Shown: positions 32,079 to 41,043, counted from the first letter of the stretch. The stretch is 64,000 nucleotides of DNA from Planctomycetaceae bacterium (GCA_020638975.1 JACKHN010000017.1:62001-126000), one strand, 5' to 3'. Translations and numbers: made by a program. Notes: generated by a model from the letters alone, not told the origin.

Positions 32079-33712
32079 GGGTAATTGTTGCGTAGTGAAT
32101 TGTATGCATGCGCGGAGTTGCGGGAGACGCGCAGGAGGGCGCTGCCGTAAGGCCGACGAAAGAATCTTCAGTCGGTCTCCGGTTGCGACGATTCAGCGAA
32201 CGGTCGTGGGACTGGACTCGTCGTATGCGCTGAAACGGAGGCGGGATTGTCGTTCTTTGCTCTTGGGACGACGACGCGGGGAACGCGTTCCTTCACTTTG
32301 CCATGTAATGCTTGAGCGATCGGGCTGAGCTCGTTTGGCCCAGCGTGCCGTCGCGACGCGGGGTCATTGCTAACAGCGTCGCGAACGATGCGTGCACCAC
32401 CATGATCACGCCCAGCAGCAATAAAGAAACGCCGTGAACCCGTCAGGTTCCGTCGTCGGCTCCCCCAAAGATCTTCAACCGTGCGTTCACTCGCTCCACC
32501 GCTGTCCGGCCTTTGTACAGGCGTTTGAACTTCTTCTGTCGCGCGAGGCAACGAAGGGAAGCGACGCACGTCGATCTCTTGCGGAACCCGAACTGTCAAA
32601 CCATATGACTTTCCCGCGTTGCAGATTTTCGCCATCGGACACTCCCAGCCTTCATGCATTGCTGGGCAACGATACTTAATCGTGTGGCGTTGCGGTTCGT
32701 GACCGATGTAAGACATCTTGTGGCGTACCATGGGCTGGCTCTTGCGATCATAGCAGTAGACCGTGCCCGCTTCGTCGTACACGATGTTCGAGTTGCCATC
32801 ATGGCCAGGCAGCATGCGTTCGTGGTCTTCCTTCCATAACGAACGATTCTGGATCACGGGTGTGATGTTTGCCTTGGAGAGCAGTTGATGCACATCGTTG
32901 GTGTCGGCAGCCTTGTCGTAGGCGAGCGTCTTGATGCGGCCCGTCGGAAGGTTGGCTTGAGCGTCGCGTATCCAGGATCGCGGGCAGGGTTTCGCCGTCG
33001 CCCGCTTTGGTGTCGGTGATCTTGTAAGACAACGAGACTTCATGTTTCACATCGACCAACAAGTGCAGCTTGAAGCCGAACCACTCGACAACTTTGTTGA
33101 CCTTGCCGTCGTCGTCCGTGTATTCCTTACGACCGCCGGTTGCCTGCGGCAAGCCTTGTTCTTCTTCGACTTCGGCACGCGCCGCCTTTTTGCGACGAGC
33201 GTTGAGCGCTGTGGCGTCTCCTGCCGTGTCGCGTCCCAAATCCGGCACCGCTTCGCCCAACTGTTGGATCATCGCATCGAAGATCTGATGCAAGAACGTC
33301 AGGTGTGTCTCCTCTCCTAAACGATCGAGGAATCGCGACAGATTCCACTTGCGAGGAACTTTGTCTTCCGACTCGATATCGATCAACTTCCGCAGCGATT
33401 CATTACGTCGCAGTTCGGCCAGGCATGCTTCGATGGTGGGATGTCGTAAAGCAATGCTCAAGACGAGTACGCCCACAGCGTGCGCGAGTAGTCGTTCCTT
33501 CCTTTACCGCGGGACTCTTCGAGCGACACCAACAACTTTTTCATCGGGAATGATGTCGAGCAATTGCTTAATCGTTTTGAGCGTCGGACTGTCTTCGAGG
33601 CAATCCACGCGAAGAGCGGCTTGGTAGCTTGAATTCGCATGACGAGGCAACCCTGCGTTGGTTTCAGACTTTCGGTAGGATGGCAACGCAATTAACTACG
33701 CAACTAATCCCC
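32079..33712 (-). mobile_element. IS1182-like insertion-sequence relic
   Basis: Terminal repeats GGGTAATTGTTGCGTAGTGA then ATTG (left, from 32079) and GGGGATTAGTTGCGTAGTTA then ATTG (right, complement from 33712) agree at 20 of 24 positions. The 1.63-kb length fits the family. No target duplication is apparent. Confidence 0.7.
32168..33640 (-). pseudogene. IS1182-like DDE transposase, frameshifted
   Basis: The N-terminus (MRIQATKPLFAW, ATG 33640) and the continuation KTIKQLLDIIPDEK, LLVSLEESRGKGRNDYSRTL and VLVLSIALRHPTIEACLAEL alternate between frames. The following segment carries DRLGEETHLTFLHQIFDAMI and TAGDATALNARRKKAARAEV. A third frame holds YDKAADTNDVHQLLSKANIT and KYRCPAMHEGWECPMAKICN, ending FPSLPRATEEV and a basic tail. 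The Cys-containing block and DDE layout match the DDE_Tnp_1_6 transposases (IS1182/IS4-like). At least three frameshifts make it inactive. Confidence 0.72.
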
Positions 33713-33960
33713 GCATGGTTCGTAGCGTGGTCGAAAAATCGTAGAGAAAAAGTTCGATCCGATCCGCCCGCACACTATCCCAAGGAATTCAACGACCATC
33801 GCGGGGAAGCCACTTTTTGACGCCACACTCAACTACTTCGAACGTCGAAACTTACGTCACAGCGCAACCGGCTCGCGTCCACACGTTCTCTCTTGCTTCA
33901 ACCGGCATCGCGTTGGAGAATCAAGACACGCTCCGATCTGCTAACAAAGGCGGCTGAACA

Positions 33961-34290
33961 GTGCGAGTTCGCTCAAGACTTATGACAGCCGTTGCCGCTC
34001 TATTCGGAGCGACACCGTTAGGGATCTTAGGTGCGTTGCTGCAATGGCTCACGCTCGCCATCTTGGTGGCGATTTGTCTTCCAGACTTCCCGCTCTCTTC
34101 ACGTCATGCAATAGCTCAGCTCGGCGTGATGACGTTGCTTGCTGGCGTCGTACTCGCGTTGCGAGGTGGCTCGTTAGGACCGCTCATCGTGATTCCCGGT
34201 ATCATTGGCGTTGTTATGGTCGTCCTCCTTACGATTGTCTTCTATCCGTTCAGATGGTTCATGGCTTCTGACGACCACGCCAAGCCTTAG
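33961..34290 (+). CDS. Small membrane protein (about 109 aa)
   Basis: The protein contains three hydrophobic segments (LFGATPLGILGALLQWLTLA; AIAQLGVMTLLAGVVLALRG; LIVIPGIIGVVMVVLLTIVF). The start is GTG 33961 or ATG 33982; neither has a clear ribosome-binding site. Before it, 33713-33960 holds no convincing gene. Function unknown. Confidence 0.5.
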   Translation: MRVRSRLMTAVAALFGATPLGILGALLQWLTLAILVAICLPDFPLSSRHAIAQLGVMTLLAGVVLALRGGSLGPLIVIPGIIGVVMVVLLTIVFYPFRWFMASDDHAKP

Positions 34291-34344
34291 CGGAGCAGAA
34301 GTAAGCGTTAGAATTCCAAACAGCATTCACATCTAGTAGTCAAA

Positions 34345-34917
34345 ATGAAGGTCAAGCTGCCCATCAAATGCGATGAACTCACACTTCGTCGAGTGACGGA
34401 GCGTGACTACGCCGACTTATGCGACTACTACACAGCCCCCGAAGTAGCCCGTTATCAGTTCTGGGAGCCTTTTACGGACGAGCAAGTCGCTCACCTCGTT
34501 GGGTCACAAGCCGATGTAATGCCTGGCGATCCCGGCGTCGCGTTTGTGTTGGTGGTTGTGCTTCAAGCGGAAGATCGCGTCATCGGTGACTGCTCGCTAA
34601 CGATCACCAGCTGCGAGGACCGGCAGGCCGATATCGGCTTCGCGTTCAATCCTCGAAATCACGGGAACGGCTACGCCACTAAAGCTGTTAACGCCACGCT
34701 TGGATTTGGGTTCCGCGAGTTGGGTCTGCACCGAATCAGTGGTGTGTCCGATGTTCGCAACGAGCGGTCATGGAAGCTAATGGAACGAATTGGTATGCGG
34801 CGAGAGGCTCATTTCATTCACGATTGCTATAGTAAGGGCGAATGGGTTGACGATTACCTGTACGCGATGATCGAAGACGAATGGCCGAAGATTGAGTGTT
34901 GCGTTGACGAACGGTGA
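34345..34917 (+). CDS. GNAT N-acetyltransferase (RimJ/RimL-like)
   Basis: The 190-aa protein has the GNAT core: LTLRRVTERDYADLCDYYTA (beta1-alpha1), VIGDCSLTITSCEDRQADIG, AFNPRNHGNGYATKAVNATL, which contains the acetyl-CoA pyrophosphate loop (R-N-H-G-N-G-Y-A), and LGLHRISGVSDVRNERSWKL. The last motif (hRi...vd..N..S..l.ekiGf) is typical of the RimJ/RimL/SpeG branch, which acetylates protein N-termini, antibiotics or polyamines. The substrate cannot be told. A common accessory gene type, isolated here among orphans. Confidence 0.88.
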   Translation: MKVKLPIKCDELTLRRVTERDYADLCDYYTAPEVARYQFWEPFTDEQVAHLVGSQADVMPGDPGVAFVLVVVLQAEDRVIGDCSLTITSCEDRQADIGFAFNPRNHGNGYATKAVNATLGFGFRELGLHRISGVSDVRNERSWKLMERIGMRREAHFIHDCYSKGEWVDDYLYAMIEDEWPKIECCVDER

Positions 34918-35045
34918 ATGCCCGCTGTGGCCCTTGGCGACATCTTCACTATTGCTTGAATCCGCCACGCGTTGGACAATCAACCAGTCCTCGGCAGCCT
35001 TCGTTGACGGCGATGTCGGGTATGCAAATCAGTAGTTGGCGTAGA
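34908..35045 (+). repeat. Intergenic repeat, copy B
   Basis: See copy A at 31230. This copy has GACGAACGGTGAA, CTTGGCGACATCTTC, GAATCCGCCACGCGTTGGAC then AATCA and GACGGCGATGTCGGGTATGC. It overlaps the end of the acetyltransferase gene by about 10 bp and occupies most of the gap to the next gene. Confidence 0.45.
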
Positions 35046-35071
35046 AATCGAGCGAGTGAAAGGAAGTCAGC

Positions 35072-35365
35072 ATGACAGTTCCGCGTTTCACCATAGCCTG
35101 CTTCGCTGCCAGTGTACTTTTCGTCAGTCCAGCGGTTACTGCTGAAGAGCCCACAGCTGAGCCGAACTTACGCGACATGATTTCGCGTTTGGACAAGACG
35201 CTAGAGCGTCTTGATCAGATAGATCGACGTGTTGACCGACTTGAGAACATGCTCTTTCCCATCCGACTCCAACCAGACAAGCATGGCATCATCCGTGATG
35301 CGACTGGCCGTCCGATTGGAGCATGGGGAATCGACTTTCCCATGATCGAAGAGCGAGCCCGTTGA
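35072..35365 (+). CDS. Small secreted coiled-coil protein
   Basis: The 97-aa product has a Sec signal peptide (RFTIACFAASVLFVSPAVTA-EE) and a mature helix with heptad pattern (DMISRLDKTLERLDQIDRRV DRLENM is one continuous amphipathic stretch), then a short Gly/Pro-containing tail (TGRPIGAWGIDF). AAAGGAAG is 6 nt before ATG 35072. Likely a periplasmic or surface-associated oligomer; function unknown. Confidence 0.68.
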   Translation: MTVPRFTIACFAASVLFVSPAVTAEEPTAEPNLRDMISRLDKTLERLDQIDRRVDRLENMLFPIRLQPDKHGIIRDATGRPIGAWGIDFPMIEERAR

Positions 35366-35487
35366 TAGGTCGATAGATTGGCGTGCCTTGCTTGCCAACG
35401 CGTCAACGAGAAGGCGATAATCGAGCGGGCCGTGCGTGGTGGCACGCCGTCACGGACTTCATGTCGTGTTTTGATGGGCCGACTTCA

Positions 35488-36024
35488 ATGAACGAACAAA
35501 ACCCGTACCAATCGCCGGAAGCGGAGTCCTACGCAAACGCTGCTGCAACAAAAGATGGAGCAGCTCCTCCAGAACTCGCGATCGCATCGAATGACTCGTC
35601 GCCCGCCGTGTCCACTGGCAACACCGTTCTGCCCAGGCACATAGCGGCGATTCTGGATAATCTTATCGCTATGATACTAGGCGTCATGGCGGCAAAAGCC
35701 ATCAATGAAGATCTGCTGGCCGTGCAATCGCTCCTCTTTGTGGCAACGTATCTTGGCTATTACTTCCTTTTTGAAGGATTCATTTCGCGAACGCCGGGCA
35801 AACTACTTACTGGCGTGATGGTAATTCAGTTCGACGGCGGGCGATGCACATGGCGACAATCGCTGATTAGAACGTGCTTCCGCCTTCTTGAAGTTAATCC
35901 TGCCTTGCTAGGTGCCATCCCGGCAGCATTGAGCATCGTCCTCTCAAGACACCATCAGAGGTTTGGCGACAAGATGGCACGGACAGTCGTTGTTCTCTCG
36001 CGTCGCGTCCGCAAGCAACGCTAA
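35488..36024 (+). CDS. RDD family membrane protein
   Basis: The 178-aa protein begins MNEQNPYQSPEAES, a typical planctomycete 'NPYQSP' N-terminus, then a polar region and an RDD domain: VLPRHIAAILDNLIAMILGV (R-D pair of segment 1), YLGYYFLFEGFISRTPGKLL, FDGGRCTWRQSLIRTCFRLL and RHHQRFGDKMARTVVV. RDD proteins have two to three transmembrane segments and an unclear role (some act in transport or membrane organisation). ATG 35488 is chosen; the longer frame from 35383 lacks the conserved start. Confidence 0.8.
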   Translation: MNEQNPYQSPEAESYANAAATKDGAAPPELAIASNDSSPAVSTGNTVLPRHIAAILDNLIAMILGVMAAKAINEDLLAVQSLLFVATYLGYYFLFEGFISRTPGKLLTGVMVIQFDGGRCTWRQSLIRTCFRLLEVNPALLGAIPAALSIVLSRHHQRFGDKMARTVVVLSRRVRKQR

Positions 36025-36175
36025 TTTGAGAATTGCTGACCAAAACACAGTCGCAGTGCGGAGTTACCTAGACGACCGTGAACTTGGTGACATCTTCGGT
36101 TGTCCCACTGTTGTTCCCTCGTCAGGGAGGATGAGGTGCTTGCCGACCATTACCGGTGGAATCTGGGACTGCTTC

Positions 36176-36556
36176 GTGAGTGACAAACGCAAAAAGAAAA
36201 AGTTTGCTGAGAAGCGGGAGCAACGTCGGTTGAAACGACTCGCGGACGAAGGCCGTCTTGTTAACGGAAAAGAAGTGCCGCTTGGTGCCGTGCTTGCCGA
36301 CCAGTCGCAACAGGTTCCCAACCGTTCATATTCACCACCGCCTACGTACTACGTCGACGTTGAATTCACTTGCTGTGATTGTGGCCGCGATGAAGTGTGG
36401 ACTGCCAGACAACAAAAGTGGTACTACGAAGTTGCGAAAGGATCGCTATTCGCAACGGCGATTCGGTGCCGTGGCTGTCGCAACAAACTCAACGATCTGA
36501 AAGATCTTCAACGCCAACAAATGGTCGAGGCCGAACGTCGCCAAAATAATCCCTGA
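36176..36556 (+). CDS. Zinc-ribbon domain protein (126 aa)
   Basis: A basic N-terminus (SDKRKKKKFAEKREQRRLKR) precedes YYVDVEFTCCDCGRDEVWTA, RQQKWYYEVAKGSLFATAIR and CRGCRNKLNDL. The CxxC...CxxC ribbon with W-Y-aromatic core matches the 'probable zinc-ribbon' proteins (zf-trcl-like) seen in many bacteria. GTG 36176 is assigned as the start because codons upstream look non-coding; ATG 36131 is also in frame. Nucleic-acid binding is likely from the basic N-terminus. Confidence 0.68.
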   Translation: MSDKRKKKKFAEKREQRRLKRLADEGRLVNGKEVPLGAVLADQSQQVPNRSYSPPPTYYVDVEFTCCDCGRDEVWTARQQKWYYEVAKGSLFATAIRCRGCRNKLNDLKDLQRQQMVEAERRQNNP

Positions 36557-36575
36557 TCGCCATGCGGCTGGGGCG

Positions 36576-37022
36576 ATGGCAGTGCAAGTGGTTCTACTTG
36601 TCATGATTCGAGATTCGCTAATCCCCGCTCTACGACAACGCTATCCCGGCGTCGCCTTCACTTTCTTTGACTCGCCACAGCCATTTGCTCGCGTTGCATC
36701 CGGGGATGGCGAAATCGGCGATCTCGAAATCTACGATGACGGAGACGAGGCAACGGTTGCCCTAACCCAGGTCACGCATGGCCACTTCAATCCGTACAAG
36801 CGAATGCCGGATCGTGATCGCAACAGCTGGGTGACGGAAGCAGTGATCGAATTCCTCGACGCACTGTTCGACGACCGTGTGTTGTTCTACAGGATGCCAG
36901 GTCGACGCGGCGGAGGCTGGCAGATCCACCACGAGAAGATTGATCGCTCGCAACCGGTTCCAGGAACGGAACACTACGAGTGCTTCGTATGGTCGGGCTC
37001 CGTTGCCGTGACCGCTAAATGA
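36576..37022 (+). CDS. Hypothetical protein (148 aa)
   Basis: The product includes IPALRQRYPGVAFTFFDSPQ, GEIGDLEIYDDGDEATVALT, QVTHGHFNPY and FLDALFDDRVLFYRMPGRRG. The acidic 'DIEIYDDGDEATV' and 'THGHFNPY' blocks are well formed and suggest a compact alpha/beta domain, but I do not recognise the family. The start may be ATG 36576 or ATG 36603. It stands in the small-gene run. Function unknown. Confidence 0.6.
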   Translation: MAVQVVLLVMIRDSLIPALRQRYPGVAFTFFDSPQPFARVASGDGEIGDLEIYDDGDEATVALTQVTHGHFNPYKRMPDRDRNSWVTEAVIEFLDALFDDRVLFYRMPGRRGGGWQIHHEKIDRSQPVPGTEHYECFVWSGSVAVTAK

Positions 37023-37166
37023 CGGGCCGCATCATGCGTGGACCATGATCCGTGCTAGCGAGCCTCCTTGCGGTTTTCCATTGCACGCGTGGGTTGATTC
37101 CTGTACCAGATGCCAGCGTATTGCCGAACTAATAAGTGACGGCCCGTCCAAGTTCGCAGGTGCCCG

Positions 37167-37349
37167 ATGCGTAAACTAACCCTCATCGCTTGTCTCATCT
37201 TCCTGCCGATGTTGTCGGGTTGTAAGACCCTGCTCTTCGATGTCTTCGGTGACTACTATAGCGGCGGTGGGACCACGCGTGCCGATAAGGAATCTCACTA
37301 CAACCGACAGTTTGAGCCATCCCAGCACCATGTGCCATGGAACCAGTGA
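37167..37349 (+). CDS. Small lipoprotein (60 aa)
   Basis: The protein MRKLTLIACLIFLPMLSGCK has a signal peptide with a classical lipobox (LSGC, Cys at 19), followed by about 40 polar residues (FGDYYSGGGTTRADKE). AGGTG precedes ATG 37167. Likely anchored to a membrane face; function unknown. Confidence 0.68.
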   Translation: MRKLTLIACLIFLPMLSGCKTLLFDVFGDYYSGGGTTRADKESHYNRQFEPSQHHVPWNQ

Positions 37350-37400
37350 CATCGCTGTTCCATAATCGGGCTGACTAAACGGACAGAGTAGGGCAACTGG

Positions 37401-37805
37401 GTGCCATCTATTATCGAACTCCATGACTCGGTCGTTAAACTCTGTACCGCAAACGGCGATGACGTTGTCGTTCGTCTTTCGCCTGCTTATTTGCACCGAA
37501 CGACTGGACAACCCGGCTTCGACGCTGGCGATGTGTTTACCCTCGATATGGATTTGAGGTTCTCGGTCGGAGTGATTGACGTGCCCTTTGTCGAAGTCCC
37601 CGTACAACTGGCCGATGGATGTTTCGCTGTCGGAGATGCAACTTTCCGCAACGCCATTCCATATCCATTCGACCGCCTTGCCGTTGTTGTAGCCGAATTC
37701 ACGGACTGCCACGGTCGTGTTGCTCGTATCTCATCACGATCACTGAAACTCCACCCAGTGTCACACGAGATCTTTCTGGAATCGTTTCCAGGCAGCGATG
37801 CGTAG
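37401..37805 (+). CDS. Hypothetical protein (134 aa)
   Basis: A beta-rich protein (IIELHDSVVKLCTANGDDVV, FDAGDVFTLDMDLRFSVGVI, VPVQLADGCFAVGDATFRNA). Start GTG 37401. It has no membrane segment and no recognised motif. Alternating hydrophobic strands suggest a small beta-barrel. Confidence 0.5.
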   Translation: MPSIIELHDSVVKLCTANGDDVVVRLSPAYLHRTTGQPGFDAGDVFTLDMDLRFSVGVIDVPFVEVPVQLADGCFAVGDATFRNAIPYPFDRLAVVVAEFTDCHGRVARISSRSLKLHPVSHEIFLESFPGSDA

Positions 37806-37979
37806 TCGTGGCAATTCAAATCACCATTCGAGCCGAGATTCGGCACCTTGACCACACTTTGCACTTGCTCAAGATGACGTTCTGCTTGAACGTCACTCTC
37901 GCTCTGTATTGTCTGCCCTTGTTGACGGGAGTATCGAGCGTTCACACTGTTCTGTTGTTGGACTGAGAAAGGCACTGAC

Positions 37980-38384
37980 GTGAAACCAAACGAAGACACC
38001 CAGCACCTTCGGCTTCTCTCCATCTTTCACTACGTCGTGGCGGGAATGCTTGCGTTGATCTCGATGTTCCCAATCATTCACCTCGCGATGGGAATCGCGA
38101 TCGTAGCTGGTGCGTTCGATGATGTTGAAAAGGGTACGCCTCCGCCTGCATTCTTCGGTTGGATATTTATCCTTCTGCCCGGAGCCTTCATACTCTGTGG
38201 GCTCACGATGGCAGTGTGCATCGCGATTGCCGGGCGACGACTGAACCAGAATCGCAGCTATATGTTCTGTCTGGTCGTCGCGGGAATCGAGTGCATGTTC
38301 ATGCCCGTAGGTACGGTGCTCGGGGTGTTTACGATCATCGTGTTGATGCGACCATCGGTCAAAGAAATGTTCGGCGTCGCCTAG
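37980..38384 (+). CDS. Membrane protein (134 aa), 'MKPNEDTQHLRLLSIFHYV' type
   Basis: The protein has three transmembrane segments (FHYVVAGMLALISMFPIIHL; GWIFILLPGAFILCGLTMAV; MFCLVVAGIECMFMPVGTVL). The sequence around 'HLRLLSIFHYVVAGM..L.S..P' recurs widely in Gram-negative and planctomycete genomes as an uncharacterised family. Start GTG 37980. Function unknown; the family label is from memory of the pattern. Confidence 0.66.
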   Translation: MKPNEDTQHLRLLSIFHYVVAGMLALISMFPIIHLAMGIAIVAGAFDDVEKGTPPPAFFGWIFILLPGAFILCGLTMAVCIAIAGRRLNQNRSYMFCLVVAGIECMFMPVGTVLGVFTIIVLMRPSVKEMFGVA

Positions 38385-38407
38385 CCCTAGCGGTGCATCG
38401 AATCGAG

Positions 38408-38758
38408 ATGCTGCTTGCCTCGATAGTGACAGCGACGTCCTTTCTCTCCCAAGACGGACAACCGAATGTGTTGAATCCATACGAGTCACCCCAATCGGCG
38501 AGCGACGCAACTCCTGCGGAGCAATCCGATGCGTTTCAGCGTTCCGCTCTTCTTGTTCTTTGCTTCTCGGTTGCCGCGTTGCTGTGCTTGGTTGGACTCC
38601 TGCTGTGTTGTTATTCGGCTCTGGAGGCAAATACCGCTGAAAGTGAAGGGCAAGCTGCCATCGGAATCTGGGCGATTCTGAATGCTCCGGCTGCCGTTGC
38701 AATGGGGGTCGGCATTTACCGCAAACGACAAATGTATTCCGGACTTTATGATCGGTAG
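38408..38758 (+). CDS. Membrane protein with NPYESP motif (116 aa)
   Basis: NVLNPYESPQSASDATPAEQ near the N-terminus is followed by two hydrophobic segments (ALLVLCFSVAALLCLVGLLL; AAIGIWAILNAPAAVAMGVG). The NPYESP motif is typical of planctomycete membrane proteins. The start is ATG 38408 or the TTG just before NPYESP. It follows the previous gene by 24 nt. Function unknown. Confidence 0.58.
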   Translation: MLLASIVTATSFLSQDGQPNVLNPYESPQSASDATPAEQSDAFQRSALLVLCFSVAALLCLVGLLLCCYSALEANTAESEGQAAIGIWAILNAPAAVAMGVGIYRKRQMYSGLYDR

Positions 38759-38947
38759 CGGGTGCGGGATCGCCTTCTTCGTGAATTACTTCTGACACGA
38801 ATATCTAACAAGCGAATTCAGTTGCAGACACCCTCGCTGATCGCAATGAACGGCGATTCGGACGGCTTGCCGAGCCCGCTGCCATGCTTGCCGATCCAGT
38901 AGCAGCAAGGCGATAATTCCGGATCGTTGAGTCACCGTGCGTCGCTC

Positions 38948-39397
38948 ATGACGACACGTTATTACAGGAAACATTGTTGGCCAGTGTGCCTCGCCTTGAA
39001 CAATCGCGAAACAGCTCTCGAACACTTCCGCCGTTTGAAAGCTCACTTGTCGCTTCGCGAAGTGAACGGTAGGCGAGTCCTGGGCATTCAACTTCGCAAT
39101 CGAGACGCATCTGATGCCGACCTACGCCACCTTTACGTGTTGCGTGATGAACTGGACGTGATCGGGCTTGAAGGCACGCGAATCACCGATGAGGGCCTGA
39201 ATCACTTGCGTGGCCTGCCCATGCTGGACAATGTGGATTTGACGAATACGTCAATTTCCGACGCGGGTTTGGAGATTCTGGCGAAGATCGAGTCGCTGGA
39301 GTACATTCATCTTGCGAGTACAGCGGTTACCGCCGAAGGTGTCGCGAGGCTCGAAAACGCACTTCCGAAATGCGAAGTCGTTTGGGATGGAACGTGA
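38948..39397 (+). CDS. Leucine-rich-repeat protein (149 aa)
   Basis: The C-terminal two thirds is an LRR array: LRHLYVLRDELDVIGLEGTR, ITDEGLNHLRGLPMLDNVDL, TNTSISDAGLEILAKIESLE and YIHLASTAVTAEGVARLENA. This is the 'L..L..L..LdLs.T.itDagL' type frequent in planctomycetes. The N-terminus (RYYRKHCWPVCLALNNRETA) is polar. Likely a cytosolic or peripheral protein-binding unit. The start may be ATG 38948. The gap 38759-38947 shows ATCTAAC and GTTGAGT blocks 120 bp apart, reported as a finding. Confidence 0.72.
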   Translation: MTTRYYRKHCWPVCLALNNRETALEHFRRLKAHLSLREVNGRRVLGIQLRNRDASDADLRHLYVLRDELDVIGLEGTRITDEGLNHLRGLPMLDNVDLTNTSISDAGLEILAKIESLEYIHLASTAVTAEGVARLENALPKCEVVWDGT

Positions 39398-39524
39398 CGA
39401 ATTGTAAAGTCATAGCATGCTCGACGCCCTTTGACGTCGATGTGGGAATTCAATCCGCAAGTCGTTCGAGACGTTTCTGCACACATTGAGATTGGCGTAA
39501 GCGATGTTTGGGATTGGGATCTTT

Positions 39525-41043
39525 GTAACACATCAGCGGTCTGAAGTGGTTTTGGTTGGTAAGGGTGGTAGCTGTGCAGTTAGTAAGTATTGTTCAAGTG
39601 CGGTGATGATGGTGCGGATGGGGTCGTGGCCACGTTGTTTGAGAGTGCGGAAGACGCTCATCAGCACCGCTTGGCAGTCGGCTCCGCGCTGGCTGCGGTT
39701 GCCGTAGCTGTTCTTGCGAATGATGACCGCCGGACGAACGCATCGTTCGGCGTGATTGTTCTCGAAGGGAACATTGTCTTGATCGAGAAATGTGAACAAG
39801 TCGCTTTGATGTCGTCGCAGGCGTTTGATCAGCCGCTTGGCATGCGAGTTGTCCCACTCGGTGTCGATCAGCGACTGCAAGCGTGCAGTCACTCGCTCCC
39901 GTCGCGAGGCGTACGTTTCTTCCGGCAATTCCCCTTTCTGACGCCACAGCCGAATGGCATCGCCCAGAAGACGCCGCAGTTTTTTGGCGAACGCCGGCCA
40001 GTTCTGTCCAGGCGATTTGTATTTCTCGGTGTGCTCCAGTTCGCGCAGCAGATGCACCAGACACGTTTGTCGCAGCGCGCAAGCAACCACATTGTAAGCG
40101 CCCCAAAAGTCGCTCACCAACGTACCGGAAAACTCTTCGATAAAAAACTTCGTCAGCGCCGGCGAGCCACGCGACCGATCGATCATGTAATACGTCAAAT
40201 CGCCCGTGCAGAAACACCACAACCAGTACGTCTTTCCGTTGACTCGCCAACCGGTTTCGTCGGCGTGCAAGACAGCCGAATGCAGGGCTTGGCTTTGAAT
40301 TTCTTCGTACCAGGCGAACAGAATCGCTTGCAACCGGCCCCACATATCGATCAGCCCACCTTCGCTGATCTTCATTTGCAGGTGAAAGTTGAAGACTTCC
40401 ACAATCTGCGAGAGCGTGTTGCCCAGTGCGTAGTGCAGCCAAGCCGACAGCACCAGCACTCGGTTTCCCAGTTGGCAACCTGGCAAGGCGTCGACGACCG
40501 GAGGCTCGACCTTCTTCTTGCAGCGCGGACACCAGTCGCGATGAATCGTATGCTCGGTGACTTCCGGTTGCAGGTCGGGGATGTCTTCCGTGTAGCGAAG
40601 ACGGGTTTCCGCACAGCGTTTCAAGCGACCGCCGCATTGGGGACAGTTGTCCGCTCGATGATCCGCCTGCCAATCGATGCGCTGTGGCTTTTCTCGCCGC
40701 GAGCCAAGATGACCCTGCTTCGCCCCCGGACGCTTTTTGCTGCGTCCCTTGACCGTCGGCTTTTCGTACACCGGTACCATGCCCGAAGGCGTACTGGGAG
40801 TCGTCAAAGGATTGCCTTTGGCTTGCGCCTCGGCAAGTTGCTTGGCCAGTTCCAACAGCGCAAAGACAACGGCCTCCTTGCCCTGGGAGAAAATCGCCTC
40901 GGCGTGCTCGCGAGTCAACTGCGAGCCAATCAAAACCTCGTGTGTCGTTGTTCCCATCGCACCCATGCCACATCACAGATGCTATGGTCATAACTTCATT
41001 CACCATTTTCACCTAGATCAACTTCACTCGGCTGAAGTGTTAC
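39525..41043 (-). mobile_element. IS66-type element with tnpC only
   Basis: Terminal repeats GTAACACATCAGCGGTCTGA then AG (left, 39525) and GTAACACTTCAGCCGAGTGA then AG (right, complement from 41043) match at 17 of 22 positions and begin GTAA like IS66 ends. The 8-bp flanks differ (GGATCTTT versus TTATTTTA), so the target duplication is lost. The element is 1519 bp and lacks tnpA and tnpB, as in the ISBst12 group. Confidence 0.85.
39533..40966 (-). CDS. tnpC: IS66 family transposase TnpC
   Basis: The 477-aa protein has an N-terminal leucine-rich helix, a basic linker (KGRSKKRPGAKQGHLG), a zinc finger (CPQCGGRLKRC then CPRCKKK) and the DDE core: AVLHADETGWRVNG (first Asp), LVSDFWGAYNVVAC (second Asp), and the C-terminal NNHAERCVRPAVIIRKN (Glu). 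The IS66 C-terminal domain (SVFRTLKQRGHDPIRTIITA) closes it. The reading frame is intact, so the protein may be active. Starts at 40966 or 40957. A 467-aa antisense ORF on the plus strand is a shadow. Confidence 0.92.
   Translation of the reverse strand: MGAMGTTTHEVLIGSQLTREHAEAIFSQGKEAVVFALLELAKQLAEAQAKGNPLTTPSTPSGMVPVYEKPTVKGRSKKRPGAKQGHLGSRREKPQRIDWQADHRADNCPQCGGRLKRCAETRLRYTEDIPDLQPEVTEHTIHRDWCPRCKKKVEPPVVDALPGCQLGNRVLVLSAWLHYALGNTLSQIVEVFNFHLQMKISEGGLIDMWGRLQAILFAWYEEIQSQALHSAVLHADETGWRVNGKTYWLWCFCTGDLTYYMIDRSRGSPALTKFFIEEFSGTLVSDFWGAYNVVACALRQTCLVHLLRELEHTEKYKSPGQNWPAFAKKLRRLLGDAIRLWRQKGELPEETYASRRERVTARLQSLIDTEWDNSHAKRLIKRLRRHQSDLFTFLDQDNVPFENNHAERCVRPAVIIRKNSYGNRSQRGADCQAVLMSVFRTLKQRGHDPIRTIITALEQYLLTAQLPPLPTKTTSDR

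Noticed and set aside
39590..40993. 467-aa ORF on the plus strand opposite the IS66 transposase
   Set aside because: It is the exact antisense of a transposase with all family motifs; its composition (Arg/Gln-rich, no domain) is that of a shadow frame in GC-rich DNA.
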